A stretch of DNA of 24,885 nucleotides, taken from positions 1 through 24,885 of the forward strand of contig CAZRMK010000021.1 of the NCBI GenBank assembly GCA_964601165.1, given 5' to 3'. This DNA is from Thiosulfativibrio sp964601165 (GTDB taxonomy: Bacteria; Pseudomonadota; Gammaproteobacteria; Thiomicrospirales; Thiomicrospiraceae). Shown piece by piece: positions 1-7,634 of this stretch (position 1 is its first letter; the number at the start of each line of letters is the position of its first letter). A program made the translations under genes and the position numbers. A model generated the notes under the pieces. It ran no database searches, was not told where the DNA came from, and worked only from the letters and a program-made list of their open reading frames with translations.

Positions 1-116
1 CAAGTGTATAGTGTGTTGACTTTTATATCTAAATCACGGGCAACCTGAGCTACAGGTTTATTTCCTTCAACAGCCATTTCTATGGCTTGATTTTTTAATT
101 CAATTGGGTAACGCAT
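1..116 (-). CDS. IS3-family transposase OrfA, N-terminal part (runs off window)
   Basis: The minus strand from an ATG at 116 encodes a peptide beginning MRYPIELKNQAIEMAVEG and continuing through PVAQVARDLDIKVNTLYT to the window edge. This is the helix-turn-helix opening of IS3/IS911-type OrfA (basic start, then 'VA..L.I....LY'), which binds the IS ends. A ribosome binding site (AAAGGAAAA) lies just upstream of the ATG. Only about 38 codons are in the window, so the rest of OrfA and any OrfB frameshift product cannot be judged. Confidence 0.75.
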   Translation of the reverse strand, partial: MRYPIELKNQAIEMAVEGNKPVAQVARDLDIKVNTLYT

Positions 117-177
117 GCTATTTTCCTTTTCAAAGTGGTGAGATTATCTCATTTCTTTGTGTCGGTTTAGTGTAGCA
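1..177 (-). mobile_element. 5' end of an IS3-family insertion sequence
   Basis: The OrfA start at 116 lies about 60 bp inside a probable terminus. Read on the minus strand, sequence from 177 begins TGCTACACTAAACCGACAC, resembling the TG-starting terminal repeats of IS3-family elements. Immediately outside it, at 178, an IS256-type transposase frame resumes mid-domain, which fits a boundary here. The other end is outside the window, so the exact terminus and target duplication are inferred. Confidence 0.5.
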
Positions 178-354
178 ACTCCATTAAGAGCCTTAAATAT
201 GTTAGAAAGATTAAATCAAACCATTAAAAAGAGAACGAGAGTAGCAAAAATATTCCCAAATATTGAAAGTTGCTCTCGATTAGTGGGGGCTTTATTAGTT
301 GAACAATCGGAGGCGTGGCTAAAGTCGAAATCTTATATTAGTCAATCTAAATAA
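178..354 (+). pseudogene. IS256-family transposase, C-terminal remnant
   Basis: The plus-strand frame ending at TAA 352-354 contains NMLERLNQTIKKRTRVAKIF followed by PNIESCSRLVGALLVEQSEAW. This is the characteristic C-terminal signature of IS256/Mutator-type transposases (ALERLN....RTRV..IFPN......L..A.L.EQ..EW). The catalytic DDE part is absent: upstream sequence belongs to the IS3-type end. An open start exists only as a TTG at 157 inside the IS3 end and is probably not meaningful. It is best read as an IS256-type copy interrupted by the IS3-type element. If the missing half lies beyond the window the copy could be merely interrupted. Confidence 0.75.
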
Positions 355-377
355 ACTATAAAAGGCGAAATAAATTA

Positions 378-410
378 ACAAATTTACAGAATAAAACTTG
401 CTTAACCAAA
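378..410. repeat. 33-bp repeat, copy A (probable IS256-type end)
   Basis: ACAAATTTACAGAATAAAAC continuing to CTTGCTTAACCAAA is repeated at 19066-19098 with a single mismatch. It lies 24 bp downstream of the IS256-type transposase stop, where the right inverted repeat of that element would be expected. The identification as an IS end is inferred from position and from sharing with a second IS-scarred site; the left end is not available for comparison. Confidence 0.6.
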
Positions 411-489
411 AAAACAGGGATAAACTGATTAACGATGCACAAAAGTCTTGATTTAATCTAATGCTTAAGATGGTATCTATTGGCTTTTA
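411..489. other. Intergenic DNA with no recognised feature
   Basis: This stretch separates the IS256-type remnant from the first long palindromic repeat. I see no convincing coding frame, terminator or promoter in it. It may be decayed flanking DNA. Confidence 0.4.
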
Positions 490-651
490 TCATAATCCGA
501 TGCATAGAAGTACGAGTATTGCACAAGCTGTTGATTAGTATAGCGAATTTTAATTGTTTGGGAATGTTAGTAATTACTCCGTTCTAATTAAAATTTCTTT
601 ACTAATCAATGCGTTAACCTATATATCCACAATCCCTTGCAGGATTTAGGT
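490..651. repeat. Long palindromic repeat, copy R1 (diverged)
   Basis: The right end is well conserved (CTTGCAGGATTTAGGT at 636-651), as is the middle: GCACAAGCTGTTGATT then TATAGCGAATTTTAATT pairs with AATTAAAATTT and TAATCAATG. The left terminal 30 bp have decayed (only AATCC and TGCA survive). The length of about 162 bp equals that of the better copies. It lies 67 bp upstream of the helicase-like gene. A faint in-frame relic of the arm's coding potential (SIAQAVD then stop) can be read. Confidence 0.75.
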
Positions 652-718
652 AGTAGGCTTAAAATCATTAACGGCAGATGCTTTGCCTTCAAATTCCTGT
701 ATATATTGAAATCTTGAC

Positions 719-3529
719 ATGAAAATAATATTTTATAATGAATTGAATCCCAATAAAATCACTAACTGCAAAAAAATATGTGGTTATTTGCAACAAAATG
801 ATTTCCATGCTGCGCAGGTGAAAAAAATAGCAGACAATTTATATCGTGCTAAGTTAGATAGAGTAAACCGTCTATTGTTTTCCATATATAAATATGAAGA
901 TGTTAAATATATTTTAATTTTAGAGCATATTAAAAATCATAACTATGACTCTTCACGGTTTTTAAAAGGCACTGCTGTTATTGATGAAGATAAAGTTATT
1001 ATTACAGCAGATGCAATCACTGACATTCCGTCTTTAGTTTATTTGAATACCAAACATCCTAAGTTTAATTTATTAGATAAAATCATTTCTTTCGATGCCG
1101 AGCAACAAAGTATTTTTGATTTTAATCCTCCAATGATTATTGTTGGATCTGCAGGAAGTGGTAAAACAGCGCTTACATTGGAAAAAATGAAGCAAATGGT
1201 GGGAGATGTTTTATATACAACCCGTTCGCCTTATTTGGTGCATAACTCTCGTCAGCTTTATTATGCTCACGGCTATGAAAATGATAGCCAAAATATTACT
1301 TTTTTATCCTTTGATGATTATTTATCTTCTATTGATATTCCACAGGGTTCAGAACTTACTTTTCAAAAATTTTCTCCATGGATTAACCATCAAAAATTAC
1401 CAAAGTTTCTCAAAGACCCTTATCAGCTATTTGAAGAGTTTAAAGGGGTTATCACTGGTGATATAGATGTCGCTTATATAAGCCGTGAAGATTATTTATC
1501 TCTTGGTGTTAAACGGTCTATTTTCCAAATAGATGAACGTAATCAAGTTTATGATATTTTTGAAAAATATCTTAAATTCATGCAAAAAAATAATTATTTT
1601 GATGCCAATATCCTCAGCTATCAATATTTACAACAGGTAAAACCCTGTTATGATTTTATCGTGATTGATGAAGTGCAAGATTTAACCAATATACAGCTAC
1701 AAGTGTTATTAGCGTCTTTAAATGATCCAAATCAGTTTTTGCTGTGCGGAGATTCTAATCAAATTGTCCACCCTAATTTCTTTTCATGGGCGAATATAAA
1801 GTCTATGTTTTATAAGCAGTCAGGCTATCAAGAACCTGCACAACTTATTAGAATTCTTAATGATAATTATCGTAACTCTCCAGAAATAACAGAACTTGCT
1901 AATGGAGTATTAAAAATTAAAACCAACCGCTTTGGTTCGGTGGATAAAGAAAGTAATTATCTAGTTAATAGTAGTATTAAAACTACAGGGGCGGCTATTT
2001 TACTCAAAGAAACTCCTGAAATTTTGCAAGAGTTAAATCAAAAAACTAAGCACTCAATAGAGTTTGCCATTATTGTCATGCACCCTGAGCAAAAACAGCA
2101 GGCTAAAAGTTATTTTGATACCCCGCTTATTTTTTCTATTCAAGAAGCTAAGGGCCTAGAGTATAAAAATATTATTTTATATAACTTTACTTCGGCGGAT
2201 GAAGAGCGTTTTAGGGAAATTACCAAAGGCGTGCAGATAACAGATATGTCAGCTCAGACCCTGCACTATGCACGGGTGAAAGATAAAACCGATAAATCTT
2301 TAGAAATTTATAAATTTCATATCAATGCCTTATATGTAGCAATGACAAGAGCCATTTGTAATATATATTTAATTGAACGCAATACAAACCAAGCAATTTT
2401 TAAACTATTAGCCTTGCAAGAATCCAATAAAGGGTTAGATTTAACAGCCTATAAATCCAATATGGAAACATGGAGAAAAGAGGCTCGTAATTTAGAGCTA
2501 CAAGGAAAAACTGAACAGGCAGAGGAAATACGCTCCCGGATTTTACAAATAAAAAAAGTATCATGGGAGGTGCTTGCAGGAGATAAAGTTACCGACTTAG
2601 ATAAACGTACATTTGTGGAAAATAATAAAAAAGCCAAACTATTATTGTTTGAATATGCCTTAGTTTATCAACACTACCACTATATGAATAAATTGGCTAA
2701 AATTGGCTTTAAACCTGCTTTACGTCCAGAAAATGGACTAAAATTACTCACCCAAAAATACTATACTGTTTATAACGTTAAACATACAACAGGCATTATG
2801 CGAGAAGTTGCAAAGTTTGGGGTTGATTACCGTAATATATTTAATCAAACACCACTAATGATTGCCGCTCGACTGGGTAATATTAATGCAGTAATGGAAT
2901 TAACAGATGCAGGGGCGGATGTTGACTTAATAAATAATGCAGGCTTAAACGCTTTTCAAATTTGCCTAGAACAGGCATCGATAGATTCAGTCTATAGCAA
3001 GCAAAAACTATCCGCAATGTACCAAAAGTTAGAGCCAGATAATATCACCATTCAAGCCAATCATAAACTCTATCAACTTGATAATAAGTTAATGGAATTT
3101 ATAATGCTCAATACCATGATTGCAATGTTTTATAGTAAACTTGGAAAAAAAAACATTGCTGACATGGCTTTTTCTAGTCAAGATTTTATTGATATATTCG
3201 AAAATTTCCCCCTGACATTATTACCAGAAAGACGCAAAAAAAGAACTTATATTTCTAGTATTTTATCTAAAAATGAAGTTAATAGTAGCAATCCTTATAA
3301 CCGCAAATTATTTATACGCTTTAAACGTGGACAGTATATTTTTAATCCAAAATTAAGCCTGAGAATTGCAGGAGAATGGGAGAAGATATATGATCTTCTA
3401 CAAATAGATATGATTGGCTGTAAATACGAACAGGGTTTTGATCTAGAAAGTAATGACTTATGGAATAAATATGTCGATAAACAAATAAAAGATTTTAAAG
3501 ACTATATCACAACGTTAACAACATCTTGA
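719..3529 (+). CDS. RelE-like / UvrD-like SF1 helicase / ankyrin-repeat fusion protein
   Basis: This 936-residue protein is probably a nucleic-acid-dependent ATPase; its biological role is unknown. Residues about 8-82 resemble a RelE/ParE-fold domain (LYRAKLDRVNRLLFSI, then ILILEHIKNHNYDSSRF). The superfamily 1 helicase core shows Walker A GSAGSGKT (143-150), motif II VIDEVQD (315-321), motif III CGDSNQ (343-348), motif IV-like NYRNSPE (383-389), a motif V-like QEAKGLEYKN (475-484) and motif VI YVAMTRA (539-545). A Trp-containing helical, TPR-like stretch follows (about 584-610), then one or two ankyrin-like repeats (about 695-755: TPLMIAARLGNINAV, AGADVD). The layout recalls bacterial relatives of eukaryotic TRANK1. 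No clear Shine-Dalgarno precedes the ATG. The gene stands alone between palindromic repeats R1 and R2, next to IS debris, which suggests an accessory gene, possibly defence-related (inference only). Confidence 0.85.
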   Translation: MKIIFYNELNPNKITNCKKICGYLQQNDFHAAQVKKIADNLYRAKLDRVNRLLFSIYKYEDVKYILILEHIKNHNYDSSRFLKGTAVIDEDKVIITADAITDIPSLVYLNTKHPKFNLLDKIISFDAEQQSIFDFNPPMIIVGSAGSGKTALTLEKMKQMVGDVLYTTRSPYLVHNSRQLYYAHGYENDSQNITFLSFDDYLSSIDIPQGSELTFQKFSPWINHQKLPKFLKDPYQLFEEFKGVITGDIDVAYISREDYLSLGVKRSIFQIDERNQVYDIFEKYLKFMQKNNYFDANILSYQYLQQVKPCYDFIVIDEVQDLTNIQLQVLLASLNDPNQFLLCGDSNQIVHPNFFSWANIKSMFYKQSGYQEPAQLIRILNDNYRNSPEITELANGVLKIKTNRFGSVDKESNYLVNSSIKTTGAAILLKETPEILQELNQKTKHSIEFAIIVMHPEQKQQAKSYFDTPLIFSIQEAKGLEYKNIILYNFTSADEERFREITKGVQITDMSAQTLHYARVKDKTDKSLEIYKFHINALYVAMTRAICNIYLIERNTNQAIFKLLALQESNKGLDLTAYKSNMETWRKEARNLELQGKTEQAEEIRSRILQIKKVSWEVLAGDKVTDLDKRTFVENNKKAKLLLFEYALVYQHYHYMNKLAKIGFKPALRPENGLKLLTQKYYTVYNVKHTTGIMREVAKFGVDYRNIFNQTPLMIAARLGNINAVMELTDAGADVDLINNAGLNAFQICLEQASIDSVYSKQKLSAMYQKLEPDNITIQANHKLYQLDNKLMEFIMLNTMIAMFYSKLGKKNIADMAFSSQDFIDIFENFPLTLLPERRKKRTYISSILSKNEVNSSNPYNRKLFIRFKRGQYIFNPKLSLRIAGEWEKIYDLLQIDMIGCKYEQGFDLESNDLWNKYVDKQIKDFKDYITTLTTS

Positions 3530-3537
3530 TATTTTTC

Positions 3538-3600
3538 ACCTAAATCCTGCAAGCGCTTGTGCTTTAAAGTCACAGATTGAGGTTTTATAGTCGCTGTAAT
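3538..3600. repeat. Palindromic repeat, half copy R2
   Basis: ACCTAAATCCTGCAAGCG matches the left terminus of the long palindromes, and the match weakens into TTTATAGTCGCTGTAATTTT. The second arm is absent, and the sequence continues into spoT. It sits between the convergent ends of the helicase-like gene (9 bp away) and spoT, and may overlap the last codons of spoT. The inner boundary is uncertain. Confidence 0.65.
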
Positions 3601-5747
3601 TTTTCAACAATAGAAAGGCGCTTGAGTTTACGCATAACATCAGCAAGGTGTTTTCTAGAGCGTACACGGACAACAATGTTCATTAAGCTATAGGCTTCAT
3701 CTTTGTCTTCTGAGCTAACGCTGTCGATGTCGGTTTTCATTTGGGCTATTTCACCTGCAATCATAGCAAGGGCTCCACGACCATTGAGAACCTCTATTTG
3801 TAATGCAACACTAAAGGCTTCTTCAATATTATCTCCCCAATTTACATCTAGCCACTTTTCGGGGTGGTTTTTAAAGTTTCTGAGATTAGGGCATTCTTGA
3901 CGGTGAATGACTAAGCCTTTTCCTGCACTGATAAAACCCAAAATGCCATCTCCAGGGATAGGGTAGCAACAACTTGCATAGCTTATTACCATGCCTTCTG
4001 TGCCTGAAATGGTCATAGATCTGCTGTCGGTTTGCTCATCTTTAAGGTTTAAACAATCATCTTGCAAATCTAGCAAAATATCATTAATTTGTTTGGATAC
4101 TAAGCTGGCAAGCCTTTGTCCAAAACCTATTTCTTCAAGAAGATGGTTCCAGTTGGAAATATTAAGTTTATCGACCAATCGTGTTCTGATTTCTTCGGTA
4201 AGGTCTTGGTAAGACATTTTAAAGCTACGGAAAGCTTTTTCCAGTAGCCGTTGGCCCAACAGGGAAGCCGATTCGGATTTTTGTGCTTTTAAGAAATGTC
4301 TAATCTGCGAACGTGCTTTGGCAGTGGTCACAAAATTAAGCCAAGCAGGATTAGGTTGGGTTTCTTTGCTGCGAATAATATCAACGGTTTGACCGCTTTC
4401 TAGACGAGTACGCAAGGGAACTAATTTTTTATCGACCCGACAACCCAAGGAAGCGTGTCCAACATTGGTATGAACTGCATAGGCAAAATCTAAAGCGGTT
4501 GCTCCTTTTGGTAGGGTGATAATGTCGCCTCTAGGGCTAAAAACATAGATAACACTTGGAAATAAATCAATTTTTACATTTTCTAAAAAATCGAGAGAGT
4601 TCCCCGCACTTTGTTGGATTTCAAGCAGGTTTTGCACCCACTCTTGGGCGCGAACTTCAACCGCAGTTAGAGGTTTTTCGGTTTTATTTTCGCCTTCTTC
4701 TTGAGTATCTTCTTTATATACCCAGTGGGCAGCAATACCATGCTCTGAGACTTCATGCATTTCTTGATTACGAATTTGTACTTCAATATAAGCGCCATGC
4801 GGGCCGAATAAAACGGTATGAAGAGATTGGTATCCATTGGTTTTAGGAATGGCAATATAGTCTTTAAATCGACCTGGAAAAGGCTTGTACAAAGAGTGTA
4901 CTGAACCTAGAGCGCGGTAGCACTCATCTGCTGAATTTACAATGACACGAAAGGCAAAAATATCTAAAATTTCTTTAAAACTTAGCCGCTTATACTTCAT
5001 TTTTTTGTATAGGCTATAAAGGTGTTTTTCTCTGCCTAAGATATTTGCGGGAATTTTATCTTGGCTTAAGCGGTTTACAATGGCTTGGTTAATTTGCTCA
5101 ATAATTTCATTACGATTGCCACGCATTTTAGTAACGGCTTTTTCTAGCACCGCCGCTCGTATTGGGTGCATGGCTTTAAACCCTAACTCTTCTAGCTCAA
5201 GCCTGAAAGCATTTATGCCCAGTCTAGCAGCAATAGGAGCATAAATATCCAGAGTTTCTCGCGCAATACGACGCTGTTTTTCTGGACGCATAACTCCAAG
5301 GGTTCGCATATTATGCAACCTGTCTGCGAGTTTAATTAGGATGACCCGAATATCTCGTGCCATAGCGAGAATCATTTTACGAAAACTTTCAGCTTGAGCT
5401 TCTTGTGGATTATCAAACTCTAGCTTGCCAAGCTTGGTAACACCATCAACAATTTCAGCAACATTTTTACCAAACTTTTCCGCAATATCTTCTTTGGTAA
5501 ATGGAGTATCTTCAACCACATCATGTAAAATTGCAGCAATTAAGCTTTCATGGTCAAGTTGAATTTCGGCTAGAATTTCAGCCACAGCCACTGGGTGCCA
5601 AATATAATCGCCCCCTGCTTTTCTAGTTTGCCCTGCGTGTGCTTCATCAGCAAATTTAAAAGCCGCCTTAATCAGTTTAATATGCCTTTTTTTTAGATAA
5701 ACTGAAGACTTTTTAATGAGACCATCAAGGCCAGTGGGGGTGGGCAT
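3585..5747 (-). CDS. spoT: Bifunctional (p)ppGpp synthetase/hydrolase SpoT
   Basis: SpoT makes and, mainly, degrades the alarmone (p)ppGpp in the cytosol. The 720 residues have the usual Rel/Spo order. First is an HD hydrolase domain (HAGQTRKAGGDYIWHP near residue 37; the catalytic LHDVVEDT at 74-81 is intact, unlike RelA). Next is the synthetase domain (about 240-370; FKDYIAIPKTNGYQSLHT, then EVQIRNQEMHEVSEHGIAAHW). A TGS domain follows (about 400-465; VIYVFSPRGDIITLPKGATA), and a C-terminal ACT domain (about 645-720). The length is normal. The start ATG follows AGGA with a 7-nt spacer, and the Shine-Dalgarno overlaps the rpoZ stop, so the two are co-transcribed. The last codons abut repeat R2. 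Confidence 0.97.
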   Translation of the reverse strand: MPTPTGLDGLIKKSSVYLKKRHIKLIKAAFKFADEAHAGQTRKAGGDYIWHPVAVAEILAEIQLDHESLIAAILHDVVEDTPFTKEDIAEKFGKNVAEIVDGVTKLGKLEFDNPQEAQAESFRKMILAMARDIRVILIKLADRLHNMRTLGVMRPEKQRRIARETLDIYAPIAARLGINAFRLELEELGFKAMHPIRAAVLEKAVTKMRGNRNEIIEQINQAIVNRLSQDKIPANILGREKHLYSLYKKMKYKRLSFKEILDIFAFRVIVNSADECYRALGSVHSLYKPFPGRFKDYIAIPKTNGYQSLHTVLFGPHGAYIEVQIRNQEMHEVSEHGIAAHWVYKEDTQEEGENKTEKPLTAVEVRAQEWVQNLLEIQQSAGNSLDFLENVKIDLFPSVIYVFSPRGDIITLPKGATALDFAYAVHTNVGHASLGCRVDKKLVPLRTRLESGQTVDIIRSKETQPNPAWLNFVTTAKARSQIRHFLKAQKSESASLLGQRLLEKAFRSFKMSYQDLTEEIRTRLVDKLNISNWNHLLEEIGFGQRLASLVSKQINDILLDLQDDCLNLKDEQTDSRSMTISGTEGMVISYASCCYPIPGDGILGFISAGKGLVIHRQECPNLRNFKNHPEKWLDVNWGDNIEEAFSVALQIEVLNGRGALAMIAGEIAQMKTDIDSVSSEDKDEAYSLMNIVVRVRSRKHLADVMRKLKRLSIVEKLQRL

Positions 5748-5756
5748 TTTTAGATC

Positions 5757-5981
5757 CTAGTGAAAGAAAGGTGGAGTGTCTGGATCCGACATAACCACAT
5801 CTTTATCAATAGTGTTGGCGGCTAATTCACGCAAAGCCATTACAGTAGGTTTATGGTTATCAGGTTCTAATGTAGGTTCTGCACCATATGAAATTTGGCG
5901 CGCGCGCTTAGCACTCAAAATAACCAATTCAAAACGATTTTCAACTTGACCTAAACAATCTTCGATAGTAACTCGTGCCAT
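5757..5981 (-). CDS. rpoZ: RNA polymerase omega subunit RpoZ
   Basis: This 74-residue protein begins MARVTIEDCLGQVENRFELV and continues ILSAKRARQISYGAEPTL, then ALRELAANTIDK, the standard omega signature. Omega helps assemble RNA polymerase and contributes to ppGpp binding on the enzyme, which fits its location 9 bp upstream of spoT, as in many gammaproteobacteria. The ATG is preceded by AGGA at a good distance. The 5' side is separated from waaA by palindromic repeat R3, so the gene may depend on read-through across the repeat or on its own promoter. Confidence 0.97.
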   Translation of the reverse strand: MARVTIEDCLGQVENRFELVILSAKRARQISYGAEPTLEPDNHKPTVMALRELAANTIDKDVVMSDPDTPPFFH

Positions 5982-6055
5982 TTTTTGGATTCCTAGTAAA
6001 AATTAAAGCAAGCCTTATATTTTACAGGATTGTAGAGCCTACAATAAAGAATTTA

Positions 6056-6218
6056 ACCTAAATCCTGCAAGTGATTGTGTATATATAGTGCAAGATGTTG
6101 ATTTATAGAGTGATTTTAATTCGAGCGGAATACTTATTGATATTCCCGAAGAATTAAAATTCGCTATATGAATCAAGAGCTTGTGCTATATGTGTGCAAG
6201 CACTTGCAGGATTTAGGT
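6056..6218. repeat. Long palindromic repeat, copy R3
   Basis: A 163-bp imperfect palindrome opens ACCTAAATCCTGCAAGTG and closes CACTTGCAGGATTTAGGT. The arms pair almost throughout (for example GATTTTAATTCGAGCGGAAT with ATTCCCGAAGAATTAAAATT), and the apex is GGAATA/TATTCC around an 8-nt loop. It lies between rpoZ and waaA. Its right arm, read on the minus strand, encodes the C-terminal residues NPASACTHIAQALDSYSEF and the stop of WaaA. No convincing target-site duplication is visible. Confidence 0.9.
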
Positions 6219-7428
6219 TTAAATCATTAGTTAAAACTTTTAAGTAGTCATCAATTATTCTCGATTGAGAATGAATAACTTTAAAGGCATTTTCACCCAT
6301 TTCTAAGCATTTATTTTTGTCATTAAGTAATGAAATTAAGGTAGTTTTTAAGTCTTCATAGTCGGTGCATTGTATGCAGGCTTTGTTCTCTTGCAGAAGG
6401 TCGTATTCGGCTTTAAAATTTGCGACATCTGCCCCCATTATAATGGCTTTTTTTAGTGCGGCAGGTTCTAGTGGATTATGACCGCCTTTCGGTATAAATG
6501 AACCTCCCATAATCACAATTTTAGCATGGCTAAACCATGGAATTAAAAACCCAATGCGATCATCGACAAAAATACTAAAGTCAGCCTTAACATCATCTCC
6601 TTGAGAAAATACTCCAATAGAATCGGTTAAGGTTAAGAGTCGTTCGTTAATGTTTTTGATGCGTTGCGGATGACGCGGCACGATAATAAGTTGTTCGGTT
6701 GGCTTTATCTCCAGCCAGAGTTTAGCAATTTGGTATTCTTCGTCTTGATGAGAAGAGGCTAATAAAACATAGGAGCGGTTGGTTTGTGGTTGGTGATTAG
6801 ACGGGTTTTCTAATTGAGAATATTTAATATTGCCTAAAACTGTAACTTTATTACTGTCTGCACCTAATTGGATAAAATTTTTCGCATCCTGTGGCGACCT
6901 GGCTAAAATTTTGACTGGATATTGGAGGGTAGTTTGATAGGATTTTTTTAACCATAAAGGGGCGTCGAGAGTTTTTTTAGACAGTCTAGCGCTTATTATA
7001 GTTATGGGGATTTGGCTTTGATAAGTTTTTTCATAAAGATTAGGCCAAATTTCCGTTTCTACCACCCATAAAGTTTTGGGTTGAGTAGCGGTTAAAAAAC
7101 GCTGGATGGAACTTGGCCAATCGAAAGGTAGATAGCAATGAGTTACTTGATCTGCAAAAAGCTGTATAACGAGGTTGGCACTAGTGGTAGTGCTGGTAGT
7201 GATAAGGATAGGTTCTGTGGGCAACAGTTTGCGAACAAGAATCTCAACAGACTTAACCTCGCCGACAGAAGCGCAATGCAACCAAATAGGGCGAGAGGAT
7301 AGAACTGGATATGAAAACCCTAAACGTTGCTTTAAAAAACGTGCTTTACCTTGTTTTTTGATCGCTTCAAAGGCGATAAATAACCCAATAATAGGGCTGA
7401 GTAATCTAATTAAAATTTGATATAGAAT
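6154..7428 (-). CDS. waaA: 3-deoxy-D-manno-octulosonic acid transferase WaaA (KdtA)
   Basis: WaaA transfers Kdo from CMP-Kdo to lipid IVA at the inner face of the cytoplasmic membrane. The N-terminal hydrophobic segment (LYQILIRLLSPIIGLFIAF) is the membrane anchor. The GT-B core shows IWLHCASVGEVKS with the catalytic Glu, ETEIWPNL, SARLSKKT, VPRHPQR and GGSFIPKGGHNPLEPAA. I place the start at an ATT codon (7428-7426) with AGGA 8 nt upstream, because this matches the N-terminus of E. coli WaaA. The frame has no ATG, GTG or TTG between there and a GTG at 7494, which lies inside repeat R4 and lacks a Shine-Dalgarno. The final ~20 residues and the TAA come from repeat R3. The gene splits gmk from rpoZ-spoT. 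Confidence 0.93.
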   Translation of the reverse strand: MLYQILIRLLSPIIGLFIAFEAIKKQGKARFLKQRLGFSYPVLSSRPIWLHCASVGEVKSVEILVRKLLPTEPILITTSTTTSANLVIQLFADQVTHCYLPFDWPSSIQRFLTATQPKTLWVVETEIWPNLYEKTYQSQIPITIISARLSKKTLDAPLWLKKSYQTTLQYPVKILARSPQDAKNFIQLGADSNKVTVLGNIKYSQLENPSNHQPQTNRSYVLLASSHQDEEYQIAKLWLEIKPTEQLIIVPRHPQRIKNINERLLTLTDSIGVFSQGDDVKADFSIFVDDRIGFLIPWFSHAKIVIMGGSFIPKGGHNPLEPAALKKAIIMGADVANFKAEYDLLQENKACIQCTDYEDLKTTLISLLNDKNKCLEMGENAFKVIHSQSRIIDDYLKVLTNDLNLNPASACTHIAQALDSYSEF

Positions 7429-7440
7429 AACAGTATTCCT
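7426..7440 (-). promoter_or_regulatory. Shine-Dalgarno and proposed AUU start of waaA
   Basis: On the minus strand AGGA (7440-7437) is followed by an 8-nt spacer and ATT (7428-7426). AUU starts are known but rare (E. coli infC and pcnB) and usually limit expression. The only canonical in-frame alternative is a GTG at 7494 inside repeat R4, which would add 22 residues unlike the family. Confidence 0.55.
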
Positions 7441-7469
7441 GTGGGGTGTTCTGGCTATGTAGATATCTG

Positions 7470-7634
7470 ACCTAAATCCTGCAAGTGCTTGCACGCATGC
7501 AGCGCAAGCTCTTTATTAATATAGCGAATGTTAATTCTTCTGGAATATCAATAAGTATTCCGCTCAAGTTAAAACCACTTTATAAATTAACATCTTGCAC
7601 TATACATATTAAAAATTTGATGCAGAATTTAGGT
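7470..7634. repeat. Long palindromic repeat, copy R4
   Basis: A 165-bp palindrome opens ACCTAAATCCTGCAAGTG at 7470. It has internal TATAGCGAATGTTAATT pairing, an apex GGAATA...TATTCC, and closes TGATGCAGAATTTAGGT at 7634 with a slightly decayed right terminus. It fills the gap between waaA and gmk. Its right end, read on the minus strand as ACC-TAA, supplies the gmk stop codon. Confidence 0.88.

Noticed and set aside
4556..4846. A 96-codon open frame on the plus strand inside spoT.
   Set aside because: It is antisense to strongly conserved spoT coding sequence and has no family features.
7429..7494. The 22-residue N-terminal extension of WaaA starting at GTG 7494.
   Set aside because: It is largely repeat-derived, has no Shine-Dalgarno and no counterpart in the E. 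coli protein; kept only as an alternative start.
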